DNA from: Arcobacter ellisii
Lineage (GTDB): Bacteria > Campylobacterota > Campylobacteria > Campylobacterales > Arcobacteraceae
DNA length: 64,000 bases
Direction: 5' to 3'
NCBI RefSeq assembly: GCF_003544915.1
Contig: NZ_CP032097.1
Location: forward strand, 124,001-188,000
A program made the position numbers and the translations under genes. How positions within the stretch are numbered: position 1 is the first letter of the stretch; each line of letters starts with the position of its first letter. The notes below the pieces were generated by a model. The model made no database searches. It was not told where the DNA came from and saw nothing but the letters and a program-made list of their open reading frames with translations. Positions 47,768 to 56,461 of this stretch are shown piece by piece.

Positions 47768-47801
47768 ACTCTTAAATGATTTTTTTAGGTTATTTAAGAG
47801 T
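47768..47801. repeat. 10-bp inverted repeat in the ilvE / lipoprotein divergent promoter region
   Basis: ACTCTTAAAT (47768-47777) and ATTTAAGAGT (47792-47801), perfect arms, 14 nt apart. The right arm touches a -10-like TATAAAAT of the plus-strand gene. Could be an operator for either gene. Confidence 0.5.
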
Positions 47802-47843
47802 ATAAAATGTAAGATTAGAAAAAGAAAATAATTAGGTAAAATT

Positions 47844-48446
47844 ATGATTAAAAATATTTTTCTTATGGTACTTGTTTCATTTTTTATAAGTGCTTGTTCT
47901 ACAAATCAACTTGTTATTAATCCAGAAAAAAAAATGGAAAGAGAAAAAGTATCAAAAGAATTATTAGATGAAATAGGTTATATTTTATTTCTATTTAAAC
48001 AAAAAGATTTAGATACATTAAATGCAAGATTAATTAATCCAAAATTTGGGGTATATGAAATTTATAAAAATGAAAATACAAATAAGATAACCTTTAGACA
48101 CTTTTTAAAATTAGATGAAATCAGTGATTCTATAGATTCTTATGAGATAAAAGAAGAAGAGGTTACTTTTGATTGTAGTCCTACAAATGATGCTTTTTAC
48201 GGTTGGAGTAAAGAAGGTGTTTTTTTAACTACAAATATCAAACCTTATTTATCACAAATGATGAATGATATAAATAAAATTTTACCAAACAGATATAAAG
48301 AAGATGAATTAAAAAGAGTTGAGCAAATTGAAAAAACTAGTTATGAGGTAATAGTAACTTATAACAAAATATTTTACCTAACAAAAATTGATAATAAGTG
48401 GTATATAACTTTAATTGACAATGTAAAAACTGATTGTAGTCAATAA
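47844..48446 (+). CDS. Lipoprotein of unknown function
   Basis: 200 aa with lipoprotein signal (FFISAC, Cys at about 18). The rest is mixed alpha/beta with KFGVYEIYKN and NKWYITLIDNVKTDCS, and two further Cys (about 108 and 198). No family recognised. Its stop is two bases before the ribA inverted repeat. Confidence 0.68.
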   Translation: MIKNIFLMVLVSFFISACSTNQLVINPEKKMEREKVSKELLDEIGYILFLFKQKDLDTLNARLINPKFGVYEIYKNENTNKITFRHFLKLDEISDSIDSYEIKEEEVTFDCSPTNDAFYGWSKEGVFLTTNIKPYLSQMMNDINKILPNRYKEDELKRVEQIEKTSYEVIVTYNKIFYLTKIDNKWYITLIDNVKTDCSQ

Positions 48447-48447
48447 A

Positions 48448-48485
48448 TTGCAACTAAGTTGCAAATAAGATTTATCTGTTATAAT
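48448..48485 (+). promoter_or_regulatory. ribA promoter with a 17-bp inverted repeat
   Basis: TTGCAACTAAGTTGCAA (48448-48464), 15 nt, then TATAAT (48480-48485). The core differs by one base from the repeat before the zinc-ribbon gene, with the same spacing. The 7-1-7 form is like Fur-family operators. Confidence 0.68.
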
Positions 48486-48509
48486 TGATAGAAAAAAAGA
48501 GAATGAAAT

Positions 48510-49085
48510 ATGAATATAATACAATCAAATATTGCAAAATTACCAACTAAATATGGAAAATTTAAGATAAAAGCTTATAAAGATGGAAGTCAAGAACATT
48601 TGGCAATAATGAGTCAAGATTTTGAATTAATAGACGCACCTTATGTGAGAATACATTCAGAATGTTTAACAGGAGATACTTTAGGTAGCCTAAAATGTGA
48701 TTGTCAAAATCAGTTGGATTTGTCATTAAAATTTATTTCAGAACATGGTGGTTTAGTAATTTATCATAGACAAGAGGGAAGAAATATAGGTTTAGTGAAT
48801 AAAATAAATGCCTATGCTTTACAAGATTTAGGAAGAAATACAATTGAAGCTAATTTAGAATTAGGTTTTAAAGAGGATGAAAGGGATTATTCTATTGTTG
48901 GATATATTTTTGAAGATTTAGGAATAAAAACTTTAAAATTAATTACAAATAATCCTGAAAAATTAGATTATGTTAAATCTTTAGGTGTTGAAATAAAAGA
49001 AAGAATACCAGCAATTACAAATTCAAATAAGTATAATGAAGGTTATTTAGCAACAAAAAAAGAAAAAATGGGGCATTTGCTTTAA
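48510..49085 (+). CDS. ribA: GTP cyclohydrolase II RibA
   Basis: 191 aa. First step of riboflavin synthesis from GTP. HSECLTGDTLGSLKCDCQ holds the three zinc Cys, IYHRQEGRNIGLVNKINAYA the catalytic Arg region, and ITNNPEKLDYVKSLGVEI the family's TNNPxK stretch. Stand-alone (not fused to RibB). Preceded by a promoter with an inverted repeat. The next gene follows after 17 nt. Confidence 0.95.
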   Translation: MNIIQSNIAKLPTKYGKFKIKAYKDGSQEHLAIMSQDFELIDAPYVRIHSECLTGDTLGSLKCDCQNQLDLSLKFISEHGGLVIYHRQEGRNIGLVNKINAYALQDLGRNTIEANLELGFKEDERDYSIVGYIFEDLGIKTLKLITNNPEKLDYVKSLGVEIKERIPAITNSNKYNEGYLATKKEKMGHLL

Positions 49086-49102
49086 TTTAAAAAGGTAAAA
49101 AA

Positions 49103-49702
49103 ATGAGTCAACAAGAGTTTTGGAATGGTAAATTTTCAAAGGATGAATTTTTTTATGGAATTCATCCAAATAAATTTTTAGCTTCACAAGAAAAATATTT
49201 TGATAATCATAAAAAAATATTGTGTTTGGGTGAAGGTGAAGGAAGAAATGCAATATATTTTGCAAAAAAAGGTTTTAATATAACGGCAATTGATGCCTCT
49301 GATATTGGATTGGAAAAATTAAATAAAAGAGCAAAAGAAGAAAATCTTAATATAAAAACTATTTGTATGGATTTGAATTTTTGGGAAATAAGTGAAAAAT
49401 ATGATGTAATCATGGCATCATATTTACATATGTTTAAAGATGAAAGAGAAGAGTTATTTAAAAAAATAGAAAAATCATTAAATACTGGTGGTTACTTTAT
49501 TGGAGAATTTTTTTCAACAAAACAATTAGAGTTTAATAGTGGTGGACCAAAAGATTTAGATTTACTTTATACTGTTGAAGATTTTATGGGATATTTTAAT
49601 TTATGCGAAAAAAATATTACTGAAGAAATTGTAATTTTAGATGAAGGAATCGGTCATCAAGGCGAGGCTTGTGTTATAAGAGTTAAAATTAAAAAAGTTT
49701 AA
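49103..49702 (+). CDS. SAM-dependent methyltransferase, class I (TehB-like)
   Basis: 199 aa. QQEFWNGKFSKDEFFYGIHP at the N-terminus, SAM-binding ILCLGEGEGRNAIYFAKKG (motif I), ITAIDASDIGLEKL and YDVIMASYLHMF. Close in pattern to the small TehB/thiopurine-methyltransferase-like group. Probably co-transcribed with ribA. Substrate unknown. Confidence 0.82.
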   Translation: MSQQEFWNGKFSKDEFFYGIHPNKFLASQEKYFDNHKKILCLGEGEGRNAIYFAKKGFNITAIDASDIGLEKLNKRAKEENLNIKTICMDLNFWEISEKYDVIMASYLHMFKDEREELFKKIEKSLNTGGYFIGEFFSTKQLEFNSGGPKDLDLLYTVEDFMGYFNLCEKNITEEIVILDEGIGHQGEACVIRVKIKKV

Positions 49703-49761
49703 TTTAACATCTTTTAACCACTCTTTAAATATACTATCTAATAAATATTATCAAAAACAAT

Positions 49762-49767
49762 TATAAT
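49762..49767 (+). promoter_or_regulatory. Predicted -10 box for metH
   Basis: TATAAT in AACAATTATAATTTA, 17 nt before the ATG, so the leader would be very short. No cobalamin riboswitch fits in the 82-nt gap. Confidence 0.5.
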
Positions 49768-49784
49768 TTATAAAAGAGAATTTA

Positions 49785-52700
49785 ATGAAAAAATTAATAG
49801 AAGATTTAATTAGTAAAAAAGTACTAATTATTGATGGAGCAATGGGAACACAACTTCAAATTGCAGATATAAAAAAAGAAGAGTGGTTTTTTGAAGATAA
49901 AGATTTAGAAGGGTGTAATGAACTTTTAAATCTTACTGCACCACATATATTAGAAACTATTCACGATAACTATGCGAAAGCTGGTGCTGATTTAATATGT
50001 ACAAATACTTTTGGTTCAATGCCTTGGGTTTTAGATGAATATAATATCGGACATATGTCTTATGAATTATCGAAATTAGGTGCAAGTCTAGTAAAAAAAT
50101 CTTGTGAAAAATATAGTACAAAAGAAAAGCCTAGATTTTGTGTAGCTTCTATTGGACCTGGAACAAAACTTCCATCACTTGGTCATATTAAATATGATGA
50201 GATGTATGAAGGTTATAAAATCATGGCTAAAGGTTTGGTTGATGGTGGAACTGATATTTTTTTACTTGAAACATGCCAAGACCCACTTCAAATAAAAGCA
50301 GCACTTCATGCACTAAATGATGTGGCACCTCAAATTCCAATAATGGTATCAGTTACTATTGAGTTAAGTGGAACAATGCTTATTGGAACAGACGCAATGA
50401 CAATTGCAGCAATTATGGCACCATTTAATATTTTATCACTTGGATTTAACTGTGGAACAGGACCTGTTCAAGTTCATAAACATATTAAAACTTTAAGCCA
50501 AGTTTGTAAGTTTCCAATTTCAGTTCACTCAAATGCTGGACTTCCTCAAAATAGAGGTGGAAAAACTTATTATCCAATGCAACCAGAAGAGTTTACAGCA
50601 CATCAAAAAGAGTTCCTAAAAATAAATGGAGTTTCATTTTTAGGTGGTTGTTGTGGTACAACACCTGAACATATTGAAGCTTTAGCAAAAGCAGTTGAGG
50701 GAATGGTACCACTTAAACCTTGTGGATTTTTAAAGGCATCATTAGCTTCATTATTTAATACAGTTCCACTAAAACAAGAACCAGCACCACTTTTAATTGG
50801 GGAGCGTTCAAATGCAACTGGAAGTAAAGCTTTTCGAGAATTACTAAAAGCAAATGATTATGAAGGAACATTAAGTGTTGGGCAACAACAAGTTCGTGCA
50901 GGAGCTCATGTAATTGACGTAAGTGTTGGATTTGCTGGACGTGATGAGAGATTTGATATGGATGAGGTTGTTTCACTTTATTCACAAAAAATTTCTCTTC
51001 CACTTATGCCAGATTCAACTCAAATTTTGGCACTTGAGGCAGCACTTAAACAAATTGGTGGAAGATGTATCATCAACTCTGTAAATCTTGAAGATGGAGA
51101 AGAGAAGTTTGATGCTGTTTGTAAATTAGCTAAAAAATTTGGTGCAGCACTTGTTTGTCTAGTAATTGATGAAATTGGAATGGCAAAATCAGTAGAAAGA
51201 AAGCTTGAAGTTGCTGAGAGAATTTATGATTTATGCGTAAATAGACATGGCTTTGACCCAGCTGACCTTGTATTTGATATGCTTACATTTACAATTGGTT
51301 CAGGTGATGATGAGTATAGAAATGCAGGAATTGATACACTTGAAGCAATTAGAGAGTTTCAAATCAGACATCCTGAAGTTGGAACAACTTTAGGACTTTC
51401 AAATATATCTTTTGGATTAAGTACAGATGCTAGAATTTATCTAAATTCAATCTATCTTGACCATTGTGTAAAAGCTGGTTTAACAAGTGCTATTGTAAAT
51501 GTAAAACATATTTTACCTCTAAATAAAATTAGTGATGAAGATAGAAAAGCTTGTGATGATTTAATTTTCAATAACCAAGAAAATGGTGACCCACTATTTA
51601 AGTTTATTGAGCATTTCTCAAATGTTGGAGCACAAGAAGAGCAAAGTGATGAAGAGTATCAAAAGTTAGAACCTATTGAAAAAGTAAAAAAACTGCTTCT
51701 TGATGGAGATAAAGATAGATTATTACCACTTGTTGAAGAGTTAAGACATACAGTTCAACCAGAAATCATTGTAAATGAGTGGTTGATTGATGGTATGAAA
51801 ATTATTGGAGAGTTATTTGGTAGTGGGCAAATGCAGTTACCATTTGTTCTTCAAAGTGCTGAAACTATGAAGGCAACTGTAGATGCACTTAATCCATATT
51901 TACCAAAACAAGAGAAAGCCAGTGAAACAACATTAATTCTTGGAACTGTAAAAGGTGATGTTCATGATGTTGGTAAAAACTTAGTTGATATTATTCTTTC
52001 AAATAATGGATTTAAAGTTGTAAATATTGGTATAAAAGCTGGTTTAGATACATTTGTTGAAAAACTTCAAGAACATAATGCTCATGCAATTGGAATGAGT
52101 GGTTTACTTGTAAAAAGTACAGCTGTTATGAAAGAAAACCTTGAAGAGTTACAAAAAATGGGAATAAAAGTTCCTGTACTTTTAGGTGGAGCAGCTTTAA
52201 CTAAAAACTTTATTGATGAGTATTGCAGACCATATTATGATGGACCAATTTTTTATTGTAGAGATGCTTTTGATGGTGTTGTTTCTATGCAAAGAATTGA
52301 AAAAGGAGATGAAAATAATACTGCACTTGCTGCTGATTTAATTCAAATTCACGATACTAGTGATAGAGTTGAAGAAGAGGTTGTTGAAATTCCTCCTTAT
52401 GAAGAAATACCAATGCCAGAACGTGGAAAATTTGTATTCCCTCCAATTTGGGATAGAATTACAAAAACGGGGAAAAAACTAGATAAAGAGTTGATTTTCA
52501 AATGGATAAATCATAGGGTTTTATTTAGACAAAGATGGGGATATAAAAGAGGTAAACAAGACTCTGAAACTTTCTTAAAATATGAAAGAGAAGTGGTTGA
52601 GCCAACTTATGAAGCATTAAAAGCTGAATTAGTTGACAAAGATATTTTTGACCCAATTGCAATTTATGCTTATTATCCTTGTATTTCATATGATAATAAA

Positions 52701-53261
52701 CTTTATATTTTTGATAGAAAATATCTGTTTAATTCTCTTGAAGAGTCAAAAAATGTACCACCTTTAAGTGAAGCAATAAAAGTTTTAGAATTCCCTAGAC
52801 AAAAAAGAAAACCATTTAGATGTATAGCTGATTTCTTTGCAAATGATAGACTTGATGTAGTTGCCTTTACTCTTGCAAGTGCTGGGCTTAAAATCACTGA
52901 TTATGAAAGAAGTTTATATGACAAAGGTGAATTTAGTAAATACTACCAAGTTCATGGTTTAGGTGTAGAACTAGCTGAAGCTTTAGCAGAAGTTTTACAT
53001 AAACAAATAAGACTTGATTTAGATATTGTGCCAAAAGAGGGACATACTTTAAATGATGTTCAAATGAAACAATATGTAGGTTGTAGATATTCTCCAGGAT
53101 ATGCAGCTTGCCCAGATTTAGCTATGAATAGAGATATTTTTGATTTATTAAATCCAGAAGAGTTTGGAATAGAATTATCTGAAACATTCCAAATGCATCC
53201 AGAACAAACAACTTGTGCAATAGTTGTAACTAACCCAGAAGCTAACTACTATAATATCTAA
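49785..53261 (+). CDS. metH: Cobalamin-dependent methionine synthase MetH
   Basis: 1158 aa, full four-domain enzyme. Homocysteine domain with zinc Cys C223 (FNCGTGP) and C289-C290 (GGCCGTTPEHI); folate domain (ERSNATGSKAFRELLKAN); B12 domain with DVHDVGKN (from 725; H727 is the cobalt ligand); and a reactivation domain with YVGCRYSPGYAACPDLA. Transfers a methyl group from methyl-THF to homocysteine. Pairs functionally with luxS in the activated methyl cycle. Confidence 0.97.
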   Translation: MKKLIEDLISKKVLIIDGAMGTQLQIADIKKEEWFFEDKDLEGCNELLNLTAPHILETIHDNYAKAGADLICTNTFGSMPWVLDEYNIGHMSYELSKLGASLVKKSCEKYSTKEKPRFCVASIGPGTKLPSLGHIKYDEMYEGYKIMAKGLVDGGTDIFLLETCQDPLQIKAALHALNDVAPQIPIMVSVTIELSGTMLIGTDAMTIAAIMAPFNILSLGFNCGTGPVQVHKHIKTLSQVCKFPISVHSNAGLPQNRGGKTYYPMQPEEFTAHQKEFLKINGVSFLGGCCGTTPEHIEALAKAVEGMVPLKPCGFLKASLASLFNTVPLKQEPAPLLIGERSNATGSKAFRELLKANDYEGTLSVGQQQVRAGAHVIDVSVGFAGRDERFDMDEVVSLYSQKISLPLMPDSTQILALEAALKQIGGRCIINSVNLEDGEEKFDAVCKLAKKFGAALVCLVIDEIGMAKSVERKLEVAERIYDLCVNRHGFDPADLVFDMLTFTIGSGDDEYRNAGIDTLEAIREFQIRHPEVGTTLGLSNISFGLSTDARIYLNSIYLDHCVKAGLTSAIVNVKHILPLNKISDEDRKACDDLIFNNQENGDPLFKFIEHFSNVGAQEEQSDEEYQKLEPIEKVKKLLLDGDKDRLLPLVEELRHTVQPEIIVNEWLIDGMKIIGELFGSGQMQLPFVLQSAETMKATVDALNPYLPKQEKASETTLILGTVKGDVHDVGKNLVDIILSNNGFKVVNIGIKAGLDTFVEKLQEHNAHAIGMSGLLVKSTAVMKENLEELQKMGIKVPVLLGGAALTKNFIDEYCRPYYDGPIFYCRDAFDGVVSMQRIEKGDENNTALAADLIQIHDTSDRVEEEVVEIPPYEEIPMPERGKFVFPPIWDRITKTGKKLDKELIFKWINHRVLFRQRWGYKRGKQDSETFLKYEREVVEPTYEALKAELVDKDIFDPIAIYAYYPCISYDNKLYIFDRKYLFNSLEESKNVPPLSEAIKVLEFPRQKRKPFRCIADFFANDRLDVVAFTLASAGLKITDYERSLYDKGEFSKYYQVHGLGVELAEALAEVLHKQIRLDLDIVPKEGHTLNDVQMKQYVGCRYSPGYAACPDLAMNRDIFDLLNPEEFGIELSETFQMHPEQTTCAIVVTNPEANYYNI

Positions 53262-53279
53262 GAGTTAATACTCTTAGAT
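53256..53279 (+). terminator. Hairpin after metH
   Basis: 10-bp stem around CTAAGAGT / ACTCTTAG with TAAT loop, overlapping the stop. T run is short. Confidence 0.6.
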
Positions 53280-53311
53280 TATTTATTATATCAATCAATT
53301 AGGAATTAAAA

Positions 53312-54178
53312 TTGTCAAATAGTGCAAAAGGATTACTCCTTACATCTTTAGGTGTATTTATAATGAGTTTAGAATCATTATTTATAAAATTTACAAACAT
53401 ATCATCTTTTCTTTTTTCATTTTATATTGGAATATTTATGTTTGCTTCAATGGCTTCAACTTTTTTATTTAAAGATTTTGATTATTTAAAAAAGGCTTTG
53501 AAAACATCTTTTCCATTTTTAATTATTTGTTCAACTTTTATGGCTGTATCAAATATATTTTTTATAACGGCTGTAAAAACAACAACAGTTGCAAATGTAG
53601 TTATTATTTTTAGTACATCAGCACTTTTTTCTGCTTTAATTGGATATTTAGTTTATAAAGAAAAAGTAAATAAAAATATCTTTTATGCATCTTTTTTTAT
53701 GTTTGTTGGATTATTTATAATATTTAATGATAAGTTAGAAATAGGAAGTGTAAAAGGTAATATTTTTGCTTTATTATGTACTTTACTTTTTTCTGTTTCC
53801 TTTGTTTTATTATCAAAATATAAAGATATGAATAGGGTAGTTTTGACTGCATTTAGTGGAGCTATTTTAAGTATCATTGCATATTTTTTCTGTGATGAAT
53901 TAGCAATTGATTTTAAAACATTGATGATAGTAATGATTATGGGATTGTTAATAAGTCCAATTTCAAGAGTATTATTAGGAACAGGTGCAAAATATATAAA
54001 TGCTAGTGAAGTAAGCTTATTAATGTTAATAGAAACAATAATGGCACCAATTTGGGTTTGGATATTTTTAGATGAGGTTCCAAGTTCTTATACTTTTATA
54101 GGTGGTTCTATAATTGTAATTACACTTGTAATAAACTCTTTATATACTTTAAAAAGAGAGAACAAACTTCCTAATTAG
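53312..54178 (+). CDS. DMT-superfamily (EamA) transporter
   Basis: 288 aa, TTG start after AGGAA, ten TM helices in two EamA repeats: AVKTTTVANVVIIFSTSALF ends the first, and TGAKYINASEVSLLMLIETI is the matching part of the second. Exporter of small metabolites; substrate unknown. Its stop lies within a palindrome shared with the convergent DoxX gene. Confidence 0.88.
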   Translation: MSNSAKGLLLTSLGVFIMSLESLFIKFTNISSFLFSFYIGIFMFASMASTFLFKDFDYLKKALKTSFPFLIICSTFMAVSNIFFITAVKTTTVANVVIIFSTSALFSALIGYLVYKEKVNKNIFYASFFMFVGLFIIFNDKLEIGSVKGNIFALLCTLLFSVSFVLLSKYKDMNRVVLTAFSGAILSIIAYFFCDELAIDFKTLMIVMIMGLLISPISRVLLGTGAKYINASEVSLLMLIETIMAPIWVWIFLDEVPSSYTFIGGSIIVITLVINSLYTLKRENKLPN

Positions 54179-54185
54179 GAAGTTT
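54164..54185. terminator. 22-bp perfect palindrome over two convergent stop codons
   Basis: AAACTTCC-TAATTA-GGAAGTTT. It contains the TAG of the transporter (54176-54178) and the TAG of DoxX on the other strand (54171-54173). Likely bidirectional hairpin. Confidence 0.6.
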
Positions 54186-54614
54186 ATTACATTTTGTACA
54201 TTTTGCATCAAGACTATATTTACCTGCTCCAATAAACATAATAGAAAGAGAAACTAAAAGATATATCAAAGGAAGTTCAATAACTGGACCACCAGTTTTT
54301 CCTAAAGTAAATATATCTGCACTATGAGCTAAAAATATTGCAAAAACCATAGTTAAAGCAAAAAACAAAGATGAAATTCTTGTAAATAAACCAAAAATTA
54401 TTAAAATAGGAAAAACAATCTCTCCAAAATAAACACCATAAGCAATAAATTCAGGTAAACCAGCATTTGTAACTAAACCTTTTATTCCATCTATTCCATT
54501 AATTAGTTTTGCAAAACCATGAAATAACATAAGTCCAGCGATACTTAATCTTAAAATTAATTTACCAATATCTTCGTTTAAAGAACAAGCTAATTTATTC
54601 TCACAACTCATCAT
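54171..54614 (-). CDS. DoxX-family membrane protein
   Basis: 147 aa with four TM helices: LILRLSIAGLMLFHGFAKLI, GLPEFIAYGVYFGEIVFPIL and LFGLFTRISSLFFALTMVFA match DoxX. The N- and C-termini each carry a Cys pair-like feature (MSCENKLAC, CTKCNKL). Family members are associated with thiol or redox balance. Convergent with the DMT transporter, 8-nt overlap. Confidence 0.87.
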   Translation of the reverse strand: MMSCENKLACSLNEDIGKLILRLSIAGLMLFHGFAKLINGIDGIKGLVTNAGLPEFIAYGVYFGEIVFPILIIFGLFTRISSLFFALTMVFAIFLAHSADIFTLGKTGGPVIELPLIYLLVSLSIMFIGAGKYSLDAKCTKCNKLPN

Positions 54615-54711
54615 AATAATTCCTTTTATTTTTAATTTTTGGATTTATATCTTTTTAATATTAAGTAACTGTTTAGTATGATGAGTAATAATATTCTAAA
54701 AAGGGTTTCAC

Positions 54712-55845
54712 ATGACATATACATATTTTAATCCAACAGTTATAGAGTTTGGTGAGGGAAAAATAAAATCAATAACTAAATATATTGATAAAAATCTAAA
54801 AGTATTAGTTGTTTATGGTGGAGGAAGTATCAAAAAAAATGGAGTTTTTGAACAAGTTTCAAAGGCTTTAGAAGGTTATACTTGGTTTGAATTTGGTGGA
54901 GTTGAGCCAAATCCATCTGTGGAAACTTTAAATAAAGCAGTTGCTTTAATCAAAGAAAAAAATATTGATTTTGTTTTAGCTGTAGGTGGTGGGTCGGTTA
55001 TTGATGGAAGTAAATATTTAGTTGCAAGTGCAGTTTATGATGGAGATGGTTGGGATTTTTTAGAGGGTAAAACTATAGAAAAAGCTCTTCCTTTAGGTGC
55101 AATTTTGACAATTCCAGCAACAGGAAGTGAATCAAATGGAACAGCAGTTATCTCAAAAAAATCTACAAATGAAAAAAGATATTTTGGTTCATCTTTAACT
55201 TATCCAAAATTTGCAGTTTTAGACCCAACAATTATGAGTAGTTTAGATGATAGACAACTTGCAAATGGTTTAGTTGATGCTTTTGTTCATACTTGTGAAC
55301 AATATCTAACTTATCCAAATACTTCACTTTTACATGATGGTTATGCACATACAATTTTAAGAGGTTTACATAATCTTTCATTAAATTGGAAAGATAGAAA
55401 GACTCTAGTTTGGCAAGAAAATCTTATGCTTTTAGCAAATCAAGCTTTAAATGGATTTATAGGTTCTGGTGTTCCACAAGATTGGGCAACACATATGATA
55501 GGGCATGAAATAACAGCATTTTATGGACTTGACCATGCAAGAAGTTTAGCAGTTGTTCAACCACATCTTTTAAGAGTTATGATGGAAGATAAAAAAGACA
55601 AACTAACTTTAATGGGGAAAGAAGTTTTTGATATGCCACATAATTATGAAATGGTAGTTGAAGCAATAGAATATATGTATAAAAGTATCGGAGTTTCAAC
55701 AAAATTAAAAGATTATGATGTTGATGATAAAGTTATTGAAAATATTACAGGCGCATTAAAAAAACATGGTATGACAGCTATTGGAGAAAGAGGAAATCTT
55801 ACCTTAGATAAAGTAGAAAAAATTCTTAAAATGTCTTTGAACTAA
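54712..55845 (+). CDS. Iron-type alcohol dehydrogenase, YqhD-like
   Basis: 377 aa. NAD(P)-binding GGGSVIDGSKYLVAS, AILTIPATGSESNGTAVIS, metal ligands in GLVDAFVHTCEQ (Asp, His) and GHEITAFYGLDHARSLAVV (two His). Matches the butanol-dehydrogenase/YqhD group, NADPH aldehyde reductases. Divergent from doxX; own terminator. Confidence 0.92.
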   Translation: MTYTYFNPTVIEFGEGKIKSITKYIDKNLKVLVVYGGGSIKKNGVFEQVSKALEGYTWFEFGGVEPNPSVETLNKAVALIKEKNIDFVLAVGGGSVIDGSKYLVASAVYDGDGWDFLEGKTIEKALPLGAILTIPATGSESNGTAVISKKSTNEKRYFGSSLTYPKFAVLDPTIMSSLDDRQLANGLVDAFVHTCEQYLTYPNTSLLHDGYAHTILRGLHNLSLNWKDRKTLVWQENLMLLANQALNGFIGSGVPQDWATHMIGHEITAFYGLDHARSLAVVQPHLLRVMMEDKKDKLTLMGKEVFDMPHNYEMVVEAIEYMYKSIGVSTKLKDYDVDDKVIENITGALKKHGMTAIGERGNLTLDKVEKILKMSLN

Positions 55846-55846
55846 T

Positions 55847-55873
55847 TTAAAGTAGCTTTTATAGCTACTTTAA
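55847..55873. terminator. Terminator between yqhD-like and DUF2238-like genes
   Basis: TTAAAGTAGC / GCTACTTTAA, 10-bp stem, 7-nt loop, between convergent genes. Confidence 0.75.
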
Positions 55874-56461
55874 TATCTTTTTTAGGGCAAGGTCATGATA
55901 TTTACTAAGTAATAGTAAAGCTAAAATAGAACCAAATAAAGCCCATGCCATATCACTTTGTGTATCCCACAAATAACCTTGAGTTCCTAAAAAATCATTT
56001 GCTGCTTCATTTGTAAAAATTGCAACCCACCACTCAACAAGTTCATAAAATGCTGAAAGAGCTAAACAAAAACATATAATAAAAAAGTTTCTCCAAACAT
56101 TTATATTTATAATGTTTTTTCTAATAATAATTTCCCTTGCAATCATTGCAGGAATAAATCCTTGCACAATGTGCCCAACTTTATCATAGTTGTTTCTGTC
56201 TTGATTAAAAACTTCTTTTATATAATCAAAAAAAGGAACTTCAGCATAAGTATAGTGACCACCAATCATCAAAATAATAGAGTGAAGTAAAATCAAAAAA
56301 TATACCATATTTGTAAATTGAAATTTTTTATATGTTATAAAAAGAATAAAAAGACCAATAATTGCTGGAAATACTTCTAAAAACCAAGTAAATAAATCTT
56401 TTGGATTTATAACTGACCAAATAAAAACGATAAAAAAACTTAGAAGATAAATTTTAATCAT
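55865..56461 (-). CDS. DUF2238 (YjdF-like) membrane protein
   Basis: 198 aa, six TM segments. IGGHYTYAEVPFFDYIKEVF, DKVGHIVQGFIPAMIAREII and FYELVEWWVAIFTNEAANDF, GTQGYLWDTQSDMAWALFGS are the DUF2238 signature stretches with conserved acidic and His residues. Overlaps the sensor kinase gene by 8 nt, so co-transcribed. Function unknown. Confidence 0.88.
   Translation of the reverse strand: MIKIYLLSFFIVFIWSVINPKDLFTWFLEVFPAIIGLFILFITYKKFQFTNMVYFLILLHSIILMIGGHYTYAEVPFFDYIKEVFNQDRNNYDKVGHIVQGFIPAMIAREIIIRKNIININVWRNFFIICFCLALSAFYELVEWWVAIFTNEAANDFLGTQGYLWDTQSDMAWALFGSILALLLLSKYHDLALKKILK

Noticed and set aside
49703-49784. Cobalamin or SAM riboswitch before metH
   Set aside because: Gap too short and lacks the conserved B12-box or SAM-box sequences.
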